Below, piece by piece: positions 46,511 to 58,837 of a DNA stretch of 64,000 bases (position 1 is its first letter; each line of letters starts with the position of its first letter). Origin of the DNA: Acanthochromis polyacanthus (taxonomy: Eukaryota; Chordata; Actinopteri; Pomacentridae); NCBI RefSeq assembly GCF_021347895.1, contig NC_067129.1:34385690-34449689 (forward strand), given 5' to 3'. The position numbers and the translations under genes are program-made. The notes below the pieces were generated by a model that saw only the letters and a program-made list of their open reading frames with translations, made no database searches and was not told the origin of the DNA.

Positions 46511-47440
46511 GAGAGTCTTCTTCCTGAAGGGGGTGTGGACAGCAGCAGCTGAGCTTCATTTAAAGCTACAGATACTTAAAGAATGAATTTAGAACACAGC
46601 TGAAACCAAGAGTTATACAGCCATGGTAGAAAGAACCATCATTGTTGTGTTTTAAGCTGAAATATCAAAAAACTAATTCTGGAGACTTTCATTAATTTGT
46701 GAAAAAGAGGCACAATATGGAACCTTAAAAGCACTAAAATCAGATGAACTGTTCGTTGGCATTTTCTTGTGAAATCATTGTTAAGAGACAAAGAAGTGAT
46801 ACAAAATCCTGACCTTAAACACTCCTTCATGATTTTGTTGGCTTCCTCGAATTCAACAGTTTTGCTCTGTGCTGTCAACCAGAGAGAGTTTTCTTCCTGA
46901 AGGGGGCGGGGCCAGCAGCAGCTTAGCTTTATTTAAACGATGAAAAAGCCACTTTTAAACAGGACTGAATTCAGAAGTCATACAATCAGGGTTGAATTAA
47001 TCATCTTTGTGATAGTTTGAGCTAAAATTTTGAAAAACACATTCTAGGGACATGTGAGACTTTCAATAATTTACCAAAAAGGGGCACAATATGAGACCTT
47101 CATAACACTAAAATCGGTTGAATTGTTGACATTTCATTGTAAAATCATTAGAGACAAAGTTAGAAGTGATACAAAGTCCTGATCTCACATACTTTACTAA
47201 AGTCAACCAGAGAGAGTCTTCTTCCTGAAGGGGGCGGGGACAGCAGCAGCTCAGCTTTATTTAAGGCCACAGATACTTAAAGAAATAGTTTAGAACAGAA
47301 CTAAAACCAGGAGTTACGCAGTCATGGTTAAATTAGTCATCTTTGTGGTATTTTGAGGTCAAAAACAAATCAACGCATTCTGTGTGAGACTTTCACTGAT
47401 TTACTGAGAAAGAACCACAGTATGGGACCTTTAAGTGAGG
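46511..47440. repeat. tandem repeat, three units of about 330-370 bp
   Basis: AGAGTCTTCTTCCTGAAGGG, GGCGGGGACAGCAGCAGCTC, AGCTTTATTTAAAGCCACAG recurs at about 46,512, 46,884 and 47,213. Each unit continues with CAGTCATGGTTAAATTAGTC-type and GAGACTTTCA(T/C)TAATTTGTGA-type sequence. Confidence 0.85.
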
Positions 47441-48400
47441 TTGCCAGGTTTGCTCACCACCACGTCTGCTGCAGAGAATTACTCAGTGGGTGGATACACA
47501 GTTAAATCACAAATATCCCTCACAAACCACAGATTGTCGTACAGCTGCTGGAGACCAGCGTTACGTTAAAGATTAGTGCCACATGCTGAGCAGCAGAGCT
47601 AGCAAGCTCCTCCGCCGGCTCTGATTACCTTCTTACAGCATAAGTAATGTTATCCTGCTTAACCTTGCGAAGCCACACCAAAGCAGCCTCCACATGCCGC
47701 TGCTTGTTTTGGTGTGTTTACTATCTCCATCCTGCTTGTTTGCATGTTTACATTCAATTACAGCGATACTTTTAAAGACCTCCTCCTGTGAAAGTCAAGT
47801 TTTTTTTACCGTGTCAACTTGTCCACGTGGTGTTTTATGTGCTACAAAACATATGAGTGAAATAAGCATTAAATGTCACAGCTGAGCATTTCAGCACTGA
47901 AACGCAGAGATGACTCAGAAACTTAGATTTCTTTGCACATGTACAGCTGAATTACTCTAATTTTATAATTTAACACAATGAGTTTCTCACTTCTCAATAT
48001 GTCTAATTTTTTCCCAGCAAAAGTGAAGTTTTAAAACTGAAAACGGATTTGGTAATATCTCCAAAACGCTTTGTTTTAAAGATCCTAAACCTCTGAAGGT
48101 AGCCGAACATTTCAAATGATAAAGTATTAGTTGGAAATAAAACATGTGTAGGGCTTATTCCAGCTCAAACTTAGTTTGATCATAGACTTTGGGTATTTCA
48201 AATGGTGTCTGTGTGGTGAAACTTTTTTTAAATTGCCAGGTGACCTACTTTTAGCATGTTTTTTCACATACTGAAATTTGAGGATGTTTGAACAACATTA
48301 TCTGAGGAAATATCAAAGATAAAAGCCTGAAATTTTCACTGTTATTTCTTATTATGACATTGATTCATGATCTGCAATATTGGATGAGTAAACCAAATAA
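47441..48400. other. no gene recognised
   Basis: Unassigned sequence, A/T-rich after 47,900. Confidence 0.45.
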
Positions 48401-48950
48401 TCTCTGATTACAGGTGAGTTGAAATATGGAGAAAAAACATTAAAGTTGTCATGAAAAGTCCCGTGTTTGATCTTTATGAAAGCTTATTGTCATCTTTATG
48501 TTATAATAATGCAAATAAAACACATAGAGTACTTGGTAGAAATGAAAAGAAGATTGTTTTTGTTGAGTTTAAATAACTGATTAAACAGGTTTGTACCACA
48601 AAAATAAAGATATCGCTGGATAGCCTGATGACAGGCAGAACAGTGAGTTGACATATGTAAAAAAAAATTGAAGTTGTCATGAAAAGTCACATCTTTAAGC
48701 TCACATTAACAAAAAAATGACAATGTAGAAGTCAGCTAGTGATATTTACTGAACCAAATGTAGTTAAATGTCCCAGTAATGGCAAACAAAATGTAAAGAA
48801 TTCCAGTTTACATGAAATACTCAATCACAAAAATGAAAAGAAAGTTATTTTTGATGAATTTTCACAACTGATTGAGCAAAAATGCAACAAAAATATAAAT
48901 ACTGCTGCGTAGCCTGATGGCAAGTAGAAAAGAGTCCCTGAGTTTCTCAA
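48401..48950. repeat. tandem repeat, two degenerate units (about 250-300 bp)
   Basis: TTGAAGTTGTCATGAAAAGT-type sequence at 48,440 and 48,668; GAAATGAAAAGAAGATTGTT, GATAGCCTGATGACAGGCAG (48,540-48,640) matched by AAATGAAAAGAAAGTTATTT, GTAGCCTGATGGCAAGTAGA (48,831-48,928). Confidence 0.7.
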
Positions 48951-49935
48951 AATATAATCAAAAAACTAAATATTTTTCAATTTAGGCATATTTAAAAGGT
49001 GGAAAAGATGCTAAAAGTAGGGTGAAAGGACATTTTTTTGAAGTGCTTTCTCATTATCTCACACATATCTTTATAAATATCCACATTTTATGCTGTAAAT
49101 ATAAAAATAGCTGTTAAAAATGTAATGATTTGGTGACCTATAGACTCCTCTGGGTTCAGTACAGCAGGATAAATAGTACTACAGTAGATTTATAAATATT
49201 CAGGGAGGGTAACAGTCACAGCCGCCTCCTCATCCAGGGCAGAAAAATGGAAAACACACAGTTACAGTTCAGATCTCGTTCCTCCCTGACTGTTGAATGT
49301 TTGCACATGTTTGATAATCCTCAGAATCAGCTTTAATGGTCAAATATGGGCTCAACATACAAGGAGTTTTGTTTCAGCTGCTGGTGTCACTGTAGGAATA
49401 AGGAAATACTATATACTATACACATATATTTACACATCTACAGAAGAATACATACACACGGTAGTACAAAGCAACAATAGCTAAAGAGAGAAAAGTGCAA
49501 AAAGCAAAGATTATTCTGGTGAAGTTGACTTTAGGAAGAAAAACTCAGGGTTTAAACTCTCTCAGCTGCTCCACTGCTCTTTTCCTCACTCAAACCTTCA
49601 CTAACAAACGTTAAAATGTGAGCTATGTGTCGAGCAGACCTGCTGACAGACCTCTTAACGTCTCACACGCCGAGGCGTGGGATTCTGCTTCTGGTTTACG
49701 CTCTGAAAGGGTCAAGATCAGGCTGACTGACAAGCCCAAGTGCAGCCGCCAGCACCGTTAAAATCACATAAAAGAGTCAACGGTGCAAAGTGTTCACAGT
49801 GTTCACAGGCGCAGCGTTTTAGAGTGAAGAGATTTCAGAGGAACCACATTCAGTCAATGCTTTTTTTATTCTTGTTAGTGATCCTGCTGCAGAAAACACA
49901 CCTTTCCAAGCCCATTCTGTCACTCTTGTATATTC
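48951..49935. other. retroposon-like fragment and unassigned sequence
   Basis: 49,318-49,400 (CCTCAGAATCAGCTTTAATG, ACATACAAGGAGTTTTGTTT) resembles a widespread fish SINE/LINE-derived repeat. The rest is unassigned. Confidence 0.35.
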
Positions 49936-50470
49936 TGTAGATTTTTTTCTATATTCTATATTCTATATTTTTGTTTTTTATTATTTTAATTTTAATTTTA
50001 TTTTGTTTTGTTTCAATATTTTCTTTTTGTATTATTTTATTTTACTTTATCTTGCTTGATTTTATTTTATGTAATTTTATTTTTATTTTGTGTTGGTTTT
50101 ATTTTATTTTGTTTTTATATTATTATTTTATTTTATTTATTTTTATTGTATTTTAAGTTTTGATTTGGTTTTATTTTTATTTTATCTTATTTTGTTTTGT
50201 TTTATTTTTTGGTTTATGTAATTTATTTTATTTAACTTAATTTAATTTTTGCTTTGATTTATTTTTTATTTTATTTTATCCTCTTATTTAATTGAATTTA
50301 ATTTTGTTTTTATTTAATTTCTAAAACTTATTTTACTTTATTTTGTTTTATCTTATCTTATTTAACTTAACTGTTTGGATTTTATTTTGTTTTGATTTTA
50401 TTTTGTCTTTTCTTTCATTTTGTTTTGATTTTGATTTGTTGTTTTTTTTTATTTACCTTCACTATACACC
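49936..50470. repeat. (TTTTA)n / TTTTG-type low-complexity tract
   Basis: Degenerate five-base rhythm, TTTTATTTTATTTTGTTTTA and variants, over about 530 bp with almost no C on the plus strand. Confidence 0.9.
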
Positions 50471-50559
50471 CTAATATTCAGTGTTGTCTTATTCTTTACT
50501 CATTTATATAATATCCATGCTGTTGCAACAACTTAATTTCCCTCCAGGAGTTATTAAAG

Positions 50560-51125
50560 TTGTCTGACAAAGATGGCACACAAAACGACAAAACAATGAC
50601 ATGAAACAACACAAGCAAGATACGACAGAAAATAAGACACAAAAAAACATCAAACAAGTTGCAAAGTATTCTAACAAGACAAAATGAACAAAAATGAGAA
50701 AAAAATGAGACACTACATGACACAAATGTGACAAAAAACAAAAACAAAACACTACATGACACAAATGAGACAAAAATGAACAAAGAAGTAGACAATACAT
50801 GACAGAAACGAGACTAAAATGAACATAGATTAGCCAAAAATGAACAAAAATGAGACAAAAATAAGACACTACATGACACAAATGAGACAAAAATGAACAT
50901 AGATTAGACAAAAATGAACAAAAACAAGACACTACATGACAAAAACGCAACAAAAATGAACAACAGCGTGATGATACGTGACAAAAATGTGACAAATTGA
51001 GCAAAGATTAGACAAAAATGAACAAAAACAAGGCACAGAATGACACAAAGGAGTCAAAACTGTCACAATGAGACACAAAACGGCCAAAAAAAGAGACAAA
51101 CTACACAAGCGAGACACAAAAGCAC
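50560..51125. repeat. stand-alone GACAAAAATGA minisatellite
   Basis: Units such as GACAAAAATGAACATAGATT and ACACTACATGACACAAATGA with a higher-order period of about 70 bp (ACACTACATGACA at about 50,709, 50,749, 50,867 and 50,929). Same unit type and orientation as the interior of the hAT at 54,602-56,058, but without hAT ends. The 99- and 166-codon minus-strand frames are artefacts. Confidence 0.88.
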
Positions 51126-51865
51126 TTTAAATTCTCAGATCTGGTGAAATTTGAGACAAATGGAACAATAAATAACTAAATTCCTGGTAACACAAAGAAT
51201 CTCGTCAGACTGAGACGTTATAACTAAAGGGGAATATTTAACTTTATTTGATTTCTAACAGTCTGTTTGTAACAGACTTTACAGCTCTTTGCTCAGAGCT
51301 GCTTTTTGTTCCACCGTCGGCTCAGCAGCCGGTTTTATAGTCACATCGTCTCGCAGCTGCCAGACTTTTACAGCTCGCCTGGTGCTTCAGTTGTGGCGTT
51401 TAGCTGCAAAGTGTAATTTTACATAACGCAGCAGCAGCAGCGGCCATTAAAGAAAGAGTGACACACTGACACAGATTCTGCTGGACACACAGAGCATGAA
51501 GTAATGCAGTCTTTATTTAGCAGAGTGGAAAGTTGTAGTGTTTACGATTCACAATGGAGACTCACAAAACTGTTTCAGCTCCTTAAACTCCACTTTAATT
51601 TATTGGCTGTTACCCTAAAGTTTGTCCTTTCTCTAATTTACAGAAAGTGTCAAAAGCTGGGATTTTAAAAACACTGGAACCAAAGAATAGTCCAAGATCC
51701 AATATATTCTAGACTGACTGTGTGTTTGGACAAACTGATCAGTTCAGTTAACTCAGCAAAAAAAACTTTACATGCAGCGACTCATAGCCTCAGGTTTAAT
51801 ATTTAGATTACATTAGATTTTTTATTTGTCACATGCACGTATGTAGCATGGCAGGGGCTGTCCAC
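51126..51865. other. no gene recognised
   Basis: GC-richer unassigned sequence. 51,795-51,850 (TTTTTTATTTGTCACATGCA) resembles a fish retroposon fragment. Confidence 0.35.
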
Positions 51866-52556
51866 CAGGCTTCATAAATACAAAATGTTAAAATAAGTAA
51901 AAATATAAAACACAGCATAATAATAACAATAATACAAATGATACAAAAATACAAATATACAAATAGGTAAAACTGTAAAATACAAAAAATAAATTAAAAA
52001 TACAAAATACAAATAGGTAAAAACTACAAAATATAAAAATAAAAAACAGAAAAATACAAATAGGTAAAACTACAAAATATAAAAATAAAAAACAGAAAAA
52101 TACAAAAAGGGAAAAACTACAAACTACAAAAATAAAAAATACAAATAGGTAAAAACTACAAAATAAAAAAATAAAAAATAAAAAACTGAAAAATACAAAA
52201 AGATAAAAACTATAAAATGCAAAAAATAAAAAATAAAAAACTGAAAAATACAAACAGGTAAAAACTACAAAATACAAGTAAATAAATAAATAAATGCAAA
52301 TAGGTAAAAACTACAAAACACAAAAAAATACAAAAACTAAAAATTCAAACAGGTAAAAACTACAAAATACAAAAGCAAAATACCCCCCCAAAAAACAATA
52401 ATACAATAGGTTAAAAACTATAAAATGTGAAACAAATAAAGCAAAATACAAAAAAATACAAATACGTAAAAACTTTAGAATGCAAGAAAACCAACAAAAC
52501 ACAAAAATTAGAAAAATACAAATAGGTTAATAATTATAAAATATAAAACAAATACA

Positions 52557-52590
<34 letters not shown>

Positions 52591-52720
52591 TAGAAAAATA
52601 CAAATAAGTAAACAACTATAAAATGCAAGAAATACAAACAGGTAAAATGGTAATAATAATAACAATAATAATAATAATAATAATAACAATAATAATAATA
52701 TCTATAAATATATATGGAAC
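51866..52720. repeat. A-rich minisatellite and (AAT)n microsatellite
   Basis: 51,880-52,550: ACAAATAGGTAAAAACTACA, AAATACAAAAATAAAAAA repeated with a period of about 40-65 bp. 52,555-52,590 and 52,648-52,700: (AAT)n with AAC interruptions. Minus-strand frames of up to 129 codons rich in F, Y and C are artefacts. Confidence 0.9.
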
Positions 52721-54600
52721 TTTGTGTAAAAGTTCTTCCTTTTTGTAATTTCATTCAAAGAGGTAAACCTTCATGTATTCTATATTCTACAGGTGAAGTA
52801 AGGAGAGTTTAGATGAACAGATTTTTTTTTTTCACAAGTTGAACATTTCTGTTTTAAATCTTTTTTACATTGATCTAAGGAACTGTTCTAATAATCTGAG
52901 ATACCGGGTTTCTAATTTTCCCTGCGCCATGAGGTTCAATAGCTGATGGGAAAAAAAACACAACATGTTCTATTATTGGAGATGCACCAGTATAACAGGA
53001 GAAAAACGACACAAACTACATCAAATTCAAAGCAATTTCTACAAAAACAACCCAAGTTTCACTTTCTAATTAATACTTAATGAGTAAAGCATATTAAATG
53101 ACTTACAATTACAAGTTCTTGTTGCATTTCCAATCAGTAAATCCACAGTTTATCAGTAATATCATCGTCTTTTAGTCAGTGGAGAGCAGCTTTAGAAGAA
53201 AGCCAGAATCAACTACAAAACCCATCTAAGGTGTGAGATTTAGCTCAGCGGATATTAACCGCTCCGTCATTAAGTTTGTTGCTGTAATCAAATTTCCCCA
53301 CAGAATAAATCCTGATGGTTTCACTGACCTTTTCTGACCCAACCTCAGGACAGAAATAACACCGCTATTATTCTACATTAACTGACGTCGTTTACCTCCC
53401 AAGAGGATGAACCGTTTTATGTTTCTGAAACATAAAATGTCAACTGTAAGTAACTATTAGTGACTAAATGATGGACTGGAGGCCAATAAACACGTTCAAG
53501 GCACCAGAAAAGGATGATAAACACATTTATTTCATCAAGTTTGCATTATTTTAAACTAAATATAAACAATTCTCAAACAAAACTGCAGTTTTAAACAATA
53601 CAAACAGCAAATCACAGAGAAAACATGTTCTATAATGCATGTGAGCCGGAATATAAACCGATGTATCAGTGGTTTAATACATTTATGCTGTTTTATTTAT
53701 GGTTTTAATGGTATCTCATGTAATAGAGCTCCTTTTAAATCTAAAGGAAAGTGGAAACTACATTTTAAATGGTCAAATCAGATTGCTAAATCTGGCAGAA
53801 AAGGCTTCAAATCCTATTTTTAATCCTTTTCACACTGAACAAATTGTCCTTTTTTAAACTTTACCATTTATAAATACTAGGTCAGTTGTTTCTTTTTTTT
53901 ACATACAGAATACTTTTGTGTGTACATTCACCTCTCAGTTGAGCTTTCTTTCTTCTAAATGAGTTGACTTCAGTCCACTTTCCTGCCCAGCTGCTCAGCT
54001 TGTTCTCAGTTGGGTCACTCTGGTCAGATCAGGGCTCTTTTGTTGTCTTTAAGCTAATCTGTAATCCAGTGGGAGGAAACCAGAACATCCAGTTCCCTCA
54101 TAGGGTCAGCGACTCCTGCCAGAGTCGAGACAAGAGATACGTACCTCCCCGAAAGTATGCTTCAAACGTTTTCCTGCAGAAATCATTAAAAACACAAAAA
54201 GTTGCATTTGTGCACCATTTAACTTTTTCTTAACGTCCTGTATCCTGCATGTTGGAGACCAAAACATAAAGAATAACTGCAACTAGAAGACATTACTCCG
54301 TTATATTCCACACTCTTGTTGTGTTTCAGTTGTTTCAGATCAAATAATGTTCTTTTAAAGTTGCAATAAGTCCGGGAATTGCTTGTAATATATATAAATA
54401 TAATGATATATGAATAAGACAAGATAAGATAAGATAAGATAAGAAATAAACCTTAATATATTTTATACTCTACAAGCCTTTTTCAATCCATTTTAGGAGC
54501 TATCCTAATAATCTGAGATATCAGTTTCTTATTTTCCTGAGCAATGAGGTAAAATCATCCAAATTAAAAACAAAAAAACTTTATATGCAGTGACTTTAGA
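52721..54600. other. no gene recognised
   Basis: Unassigned. 54,419-54,443 is (AAGAT)n. A 29-nt stretch at 54,145-54,173 is framed by splice-like signals on the minus strand but is otherwise unsupported. Confidence 0.4.
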
Positions 54601-54601
54601 G

Positions 54602-56058
54602 CAGGGGTGTCAAACATGCGGCCCGCGGGTCAAAACTGGCCGTCCAGAGCGTCTGATCGGCCCGCAGGACGATTTTACAAAGTGTAAAATTTACAGAAAA
54701 GACATTAACTGGAAATTGTAAATTTGTCAAACTGTAAATTTCAAATAACTTCTAGACCATGACATAAAGCAAACACAAAAACACAAAACCAAAACAAGAA
54801 AACACAAGCAAGACAAAAATGAGACACAAAATGACAAAAGCAAGGGAAAAAAATAAAAAAAGAGATGAAAGACATGAAACAAACAAAAAGGAGACAAAAA
54901 ATTTGACAAAAAAGTTACAAAGTGACAAAAAATGAACAAATGACTAAAATTAGACAAAAAATAGACAAACAAAACAAGTGAGACAAAAAACAACTGACAA
55001 AAATGAAACACAAAACAACAGATAAAGTGAAATACAAAAATCACGAAAAAATAGACAAACCGCAGAAGCGAGACAAAAAGGAAACACAAGATGACAAAAA
55101 TAAGAAACAAAACAACAAAACTCAAAAAAGACAAATAAACAACAAAAACGGGACAAAATAGTAAGACAAAAACATGAGACAAAAAGCACAAAAAAGTGAT
55201 AAAAACATGAGACAAACGACAAAAAAGGCAAAAAAGGACAAAAACCACACATAATATTACAAAAACAAGAAAGAAAACAACAAAAGCGAGAAACAAACTG
55301 ACAAAAAATTAGACAAATAACATGATACAAAACAGAATCAAAAAATTTGACCAAAAAGTTACAAAGCGACAAAAAACTGAACAAGTGACAAAAACAAGAC
55401 AAAAAAATTACACAAATGACACAAACGAGACAATAAAAACACAAAATGATACACAAAACAATAAACAAAATGAAACAAAATGAGAAAATATACGACAAAG
55501 ACAAAAAAGAAATAGAAAACGACAAAACATGAGGCAAAGGACAAAAGTCAGACAAAAAATAACAAAAACAAGACAAAATGCTGCAAAAATGAGAGCCAAA
55601 ACAAAAACAGCACCAAACAAATTGACAAAAAATGAGACAAACGACACAAAATAAAACAAAACAGAATAAAAAAATTTACCATAAAGTTACAAAGCGACAA
55701 AAAACTGAACAAGTGACAAAAACAAGACAAAAAATTACACAAATGACACAAACAACACACTAATCACAGTGAAAACATAATGAGAAAAATAGGACAAATA
55801 ACACAAAAAAGAAACACAAAACGACAAAAAATGAGACAAACGACAAAAGTCAGAGAAAAAATGACAAAAAAACTACAAAAACAACACAAAATATTACAAA
55901 AACAACTTGTCAAAGTGTAAAAATTATTTTAAATTTATAATTTTACAAATTTACAATTTACAATTAATGTCTTCTCTGTAATTTTTACTCTTTCCAGCCT
56001 GGATTGGATCCTCTGGTGGGCTGCTTTTGGCCCACAGGCCGCATATTTGACACCCCTC
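54602..56058. mobile_element. hAT-type element whose interior is a minisatellite
   Basis: Ends CAGGGGTGTCAAACATGCGG and, from the right, (G)AGGGGTGTCAAATATGCGGC, both followed by the GGCCCGC / GGCCTGTGGG type subterminal sequence; this end type belongs to a hAT family widespread in fish (family recalled, not searched). Inner inverted repeats rich in GTAAATTTGT lie at about 54,690-54,750 and 55,915-55,990. Between them, about 54,770-55,910, is a degenerate minisatellite. No clear 8-bp duplication was found (CTTTAGAG left versus TATATTAG right). Confidence 0.72.
54770..55910. repeat. degenerate GACAAAAA/CGAGACACAAAA minisatellite inside the hAT
   Basis: About 1.1 kb built from short A-rich units such as GACAAAAATGAGACACAAAA and AACGACAAAA, with larger near-copies (AAAATTTGACCAAAAAGTTA at about 55,338 repeated in changed form at about 55,670 and 54,900, roughly 330-450 bp apart). 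Almost no T-rich stretches on the plus strand, so the minus strand lacks stop codons and gives long false hydrophobic frames (54,727-55,296 and 54,950-55,576). Confidence 0.85.
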
Positions 56059-57189
56059 TATATTAGTTCATTTTCAGACCATGATGTGTGTGTTGCTGGT
56101 GTGTTTCCAGACTAAATAAAAGCATGTTTGAGCTTCAGTTTTGTTCTGTCCGTGCTGCAGGAACAGACACAGGTAGAGAAACGCTGCACTGGAAACATCA
56201 TTTGTATTTATTTAAAGTCTTTGTTGCAGGCGTGTAGTCACTGCAGCGTGGGGGATGATTTAAAAGGGAAATGGTAACCAGGGGAAACTGGAAATAGCAG
56301 CGACCGGCGCTCACCAACAATAGCTGCAGTGAAAGCAACAATGACAGCAAATAGAGGCTCTAAAGTGGAAATAAAAAGATGGAAACAAAGGCAATAAACC
56401 GGACGCCCGAGAAAAAAGCTTTTCAGTGAGGCTGTGGTGTGATATTTGAAACCTGTCACCGGGGGATTCGTGTTCACTACCTGCTAAAGTTTCCTCTGCA
56501 GGTTCAGAGCACTGAAAAGCAACAAATCCATTAACTTCAGCTGTTCCTAACGTGTGACCCTGAGAGGTCAACTCTGCCCTCATGTCTCTGGGAGGACTTC
56601 TTTCGCCTTGCATTACACAAAAACAGAAAGTGCTGACAGGGGTTTGTTTTTATCTGCACATTTCACACTCTTTGGGAAAAGACTTTTACATTTAATTAAA
56701 TTTGAATAAAGTCTGCACGGCAATTATATTCCTGGCAGCGTGGAGATGCTTTGAACGGAGATTTTAGGCCGTAGTGGAGGGAAATAAAGTTATCAGAAAA
56801 AACCTAAAGTCGTCAATTAAATGAATAAACACAGCAGAGGAACATTTTACAGATACGCTGCTTTTAACGGTGAATTCAGAAGAAAAGCGTTCAGCCTGCT
56901 GTAGAAGTTCATACTGGCTCATGATCTATCATCCAGTATCTCTGTAATGAAAAGTTTTCTGTAAGTTCATATTCTAGCTATTCTTCAAAAACATGCTTTT
57001 CACATCATTCCATTTGAACTTTTAAGTTCCCTTTTATACTTTTAAAGCAATTGTAATGTTTGTATTCCTACCCCAAGCTCTTTATCACTGATAAAACCAT
57101 TCAAGAGGTGAGGAAGTGCTCAAATTTAGAGGAAAAGAGTGAAAAAAAGTCAACAAAATGAATACTGACATTCTTCTGTTGCTGCTCTG
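56059..57189. other. no gene recognised; candidate conserved non-coding region
   Basis: 56,230-56,600 and 56,640-56,800 are complex and repeat-free. Frames at 56,238-56,613 (minus strand) have no domain. Confidence 0.3.
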
Positions 57190-57714
57190 TGTAATATTCT
57201 TCATTTTCAATTATCAAAAGGTTCAAATCTGTTTGAAAATGTGGGGGAAAAAAACAACATTTTCACAGTGAAACTTCTGGTGTCCACATTTTCAACATTT
57301 TTGAAAATCTTTGAACATTTTTTGGTGGAAAAAAAAGAAATATTAAAAATGTTTCTTTAAGAACATTCACATAAAAATCAACCAAAATCCAACAAATTTC
57401 GCTGAATTTTGGTTGATTTTCATGTGAATGTTCTTAAAGAAAATAGAAGTTTTTCTGATATATATATGTAATCACTTTAGATATCCTATTTTATTTCCTA
57501 TCCTATTTTTAGGATTTTTTGGGAAGATTTTTACAAAATTTTCTTGCCAAATTTGGGGAATTTTATTTTTAAAATATTTTTTTTGAGGAATATTTTTAAG
57601 AAATAATTGGAATTTTCTTTCCAAAGGTTTTGCAAATTTTCAGGTGAATTTTTGGATTTTTTTCAGACAAGGAAACATTTTTTTTGGTGCCCATAAATGA
57701 GCACAACAGGAGGG
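57190..57714. mobile_element. piggyBac-type miniature element, copy 3, left end decayed
   Basis: Right end is clear: GAGCACAACAGGAGGG followed by TTAA at 57,715-57,718. The left end has lost its TTAA and terminal repeat; similarity to the other copies becomes clear from about 57,230 (AAAATGTGGGGGAAAAAAAC). The hairpin is at about 57,353-57,443. Same orientation as copy 2. The minus-strand frame at 57,596-57,805 overlaps its A/T-rich half and is a shadow. Confidence 0.82.
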
Positions 57715-57719
57715 TTAAT

Positions 57720-58835
57720 ATAGATGTACCTACAAACAAAATGACCTTGAGCTGAGAACAGGTGTGTGTTATACATGTGTACATTGTGCAAGAATACTGA
57801 ATCACGTAACCTAAATATGTAGCAGGCCACGGGAATTGATGGGAGTCAGAAACACTCCCACAATTTAATCAGTTGTTCCTTGTATGATTTTTGATGGATA
57901 AGTCCTGATAAGTCGGCAGCAGTCGATTTGTAGTAGGATCATAATCATGTGATCATCAGCATGGAAGGTGGTGTAGTGTTCACTTGTTGTCATGGTCACA
58001 GTGCTGCTATCTCATCATCTTTAACAAATCCATGGATCCAGACGATAAGGGTCAACATATAATTGTGGGACTTTTTGTATCATAGTTGACATTTTTGCTG
58101 TTTTCAGGCCTAAAATCAACATGGCCACCTACAACCAAACACCACATGGCATTTTAGAGAAAGATTCTTAGAAATATTATAGATACAGTTGAGTAAAACT
58201 GAAATTGAAAATTATTAGTTTTTAAGTTCACTCAGAAAGCTTGGAGTCTTGTCAGTCTTTTCTTCAGGAGGAAATGATATCATGTGGAGCAGGTCGTGTG
58301 ATCTGGAATTAACACACGTCCTGGAGAGGTGTTTCTGTAATAGATAACTTACCTGAAAGTGATTTTTTCAGACACAGATGCAATTTGTTATTGTCCATAT
58401 AAAATTTGATATATTGCCAAAAAAGAAATATCTGTCATGGTTATATGAACTTAATAAAAACAACACAATCCAAACTGTTTATAAAGAAGCTCATTTTATT
58501 ATTGCTGTTTGAATGGATTTTTTCCACTAGATCCTTAAGAGCATCCGATATACCTTTTTCTATCCACAGATGCACTCACCTTTTGCCTGTTTTTCTCATT
58601 TTATTATTGTTTAGCTAATTAGAAAGTGGTTGTTATTAAATTGGGACGTTTATTTAGTTGACATTTAGTGATATCCAGTCATTTTTTTTAATCAATAAAT
58701 GATTGTTTCCATAATAAATAATTATGGAATTTGTAAAGATAATAATGAACATAGAAAACATTGTTGTTGTTTTTTTTACATTTAATAAAAATGTATGCAA
58801 GATATATCCCATGGACTTCAAAAGTCCCTCAAATA
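57720..58835. other. no gene recognised
   Basis: A/T-rich unassigned sequence between two transposons. Confidence 0.45.
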
Positions 58836-58837
58836 TA

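Noticed and set aside
50504..51004. 166-codon minus-strand frame, F/C/V/S-rich, looks like a membrane protein
   Set aside because: It is the complement of an A-rich minisatellite (GACAAAAATGA units); lack of stops follows from the base bias. Repeated residues mirror the DNA repeat.
51888..52277. 129-codon minus-strand frame rich in F, Y and L
   Set aside because: Complement of the ACAAATAGGTAAAAACTACA repeat.
54145..54173. 29-nt minus-strand micro-exon (TTTCTGCAG|GAAAACG ... GGGGAG|GTACGT)
   Set aside because: Splice-like signals alone on 29 nt occur often by chance; no linked exon.
54727..55576. Two overlapping minus-strand frames of 189 and 208 codons, hydrophobic
   Set aside because: They lie in the minisatellite inside the hAT, in two different frames at once, which is expected for a repeat artefact and not for a gene.
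54594..56066. 8-bp target-site duplication for the large hAT
   Set aside because: CTTTAGAG on the left and TATATTAG on the right do not match well enough to claim.
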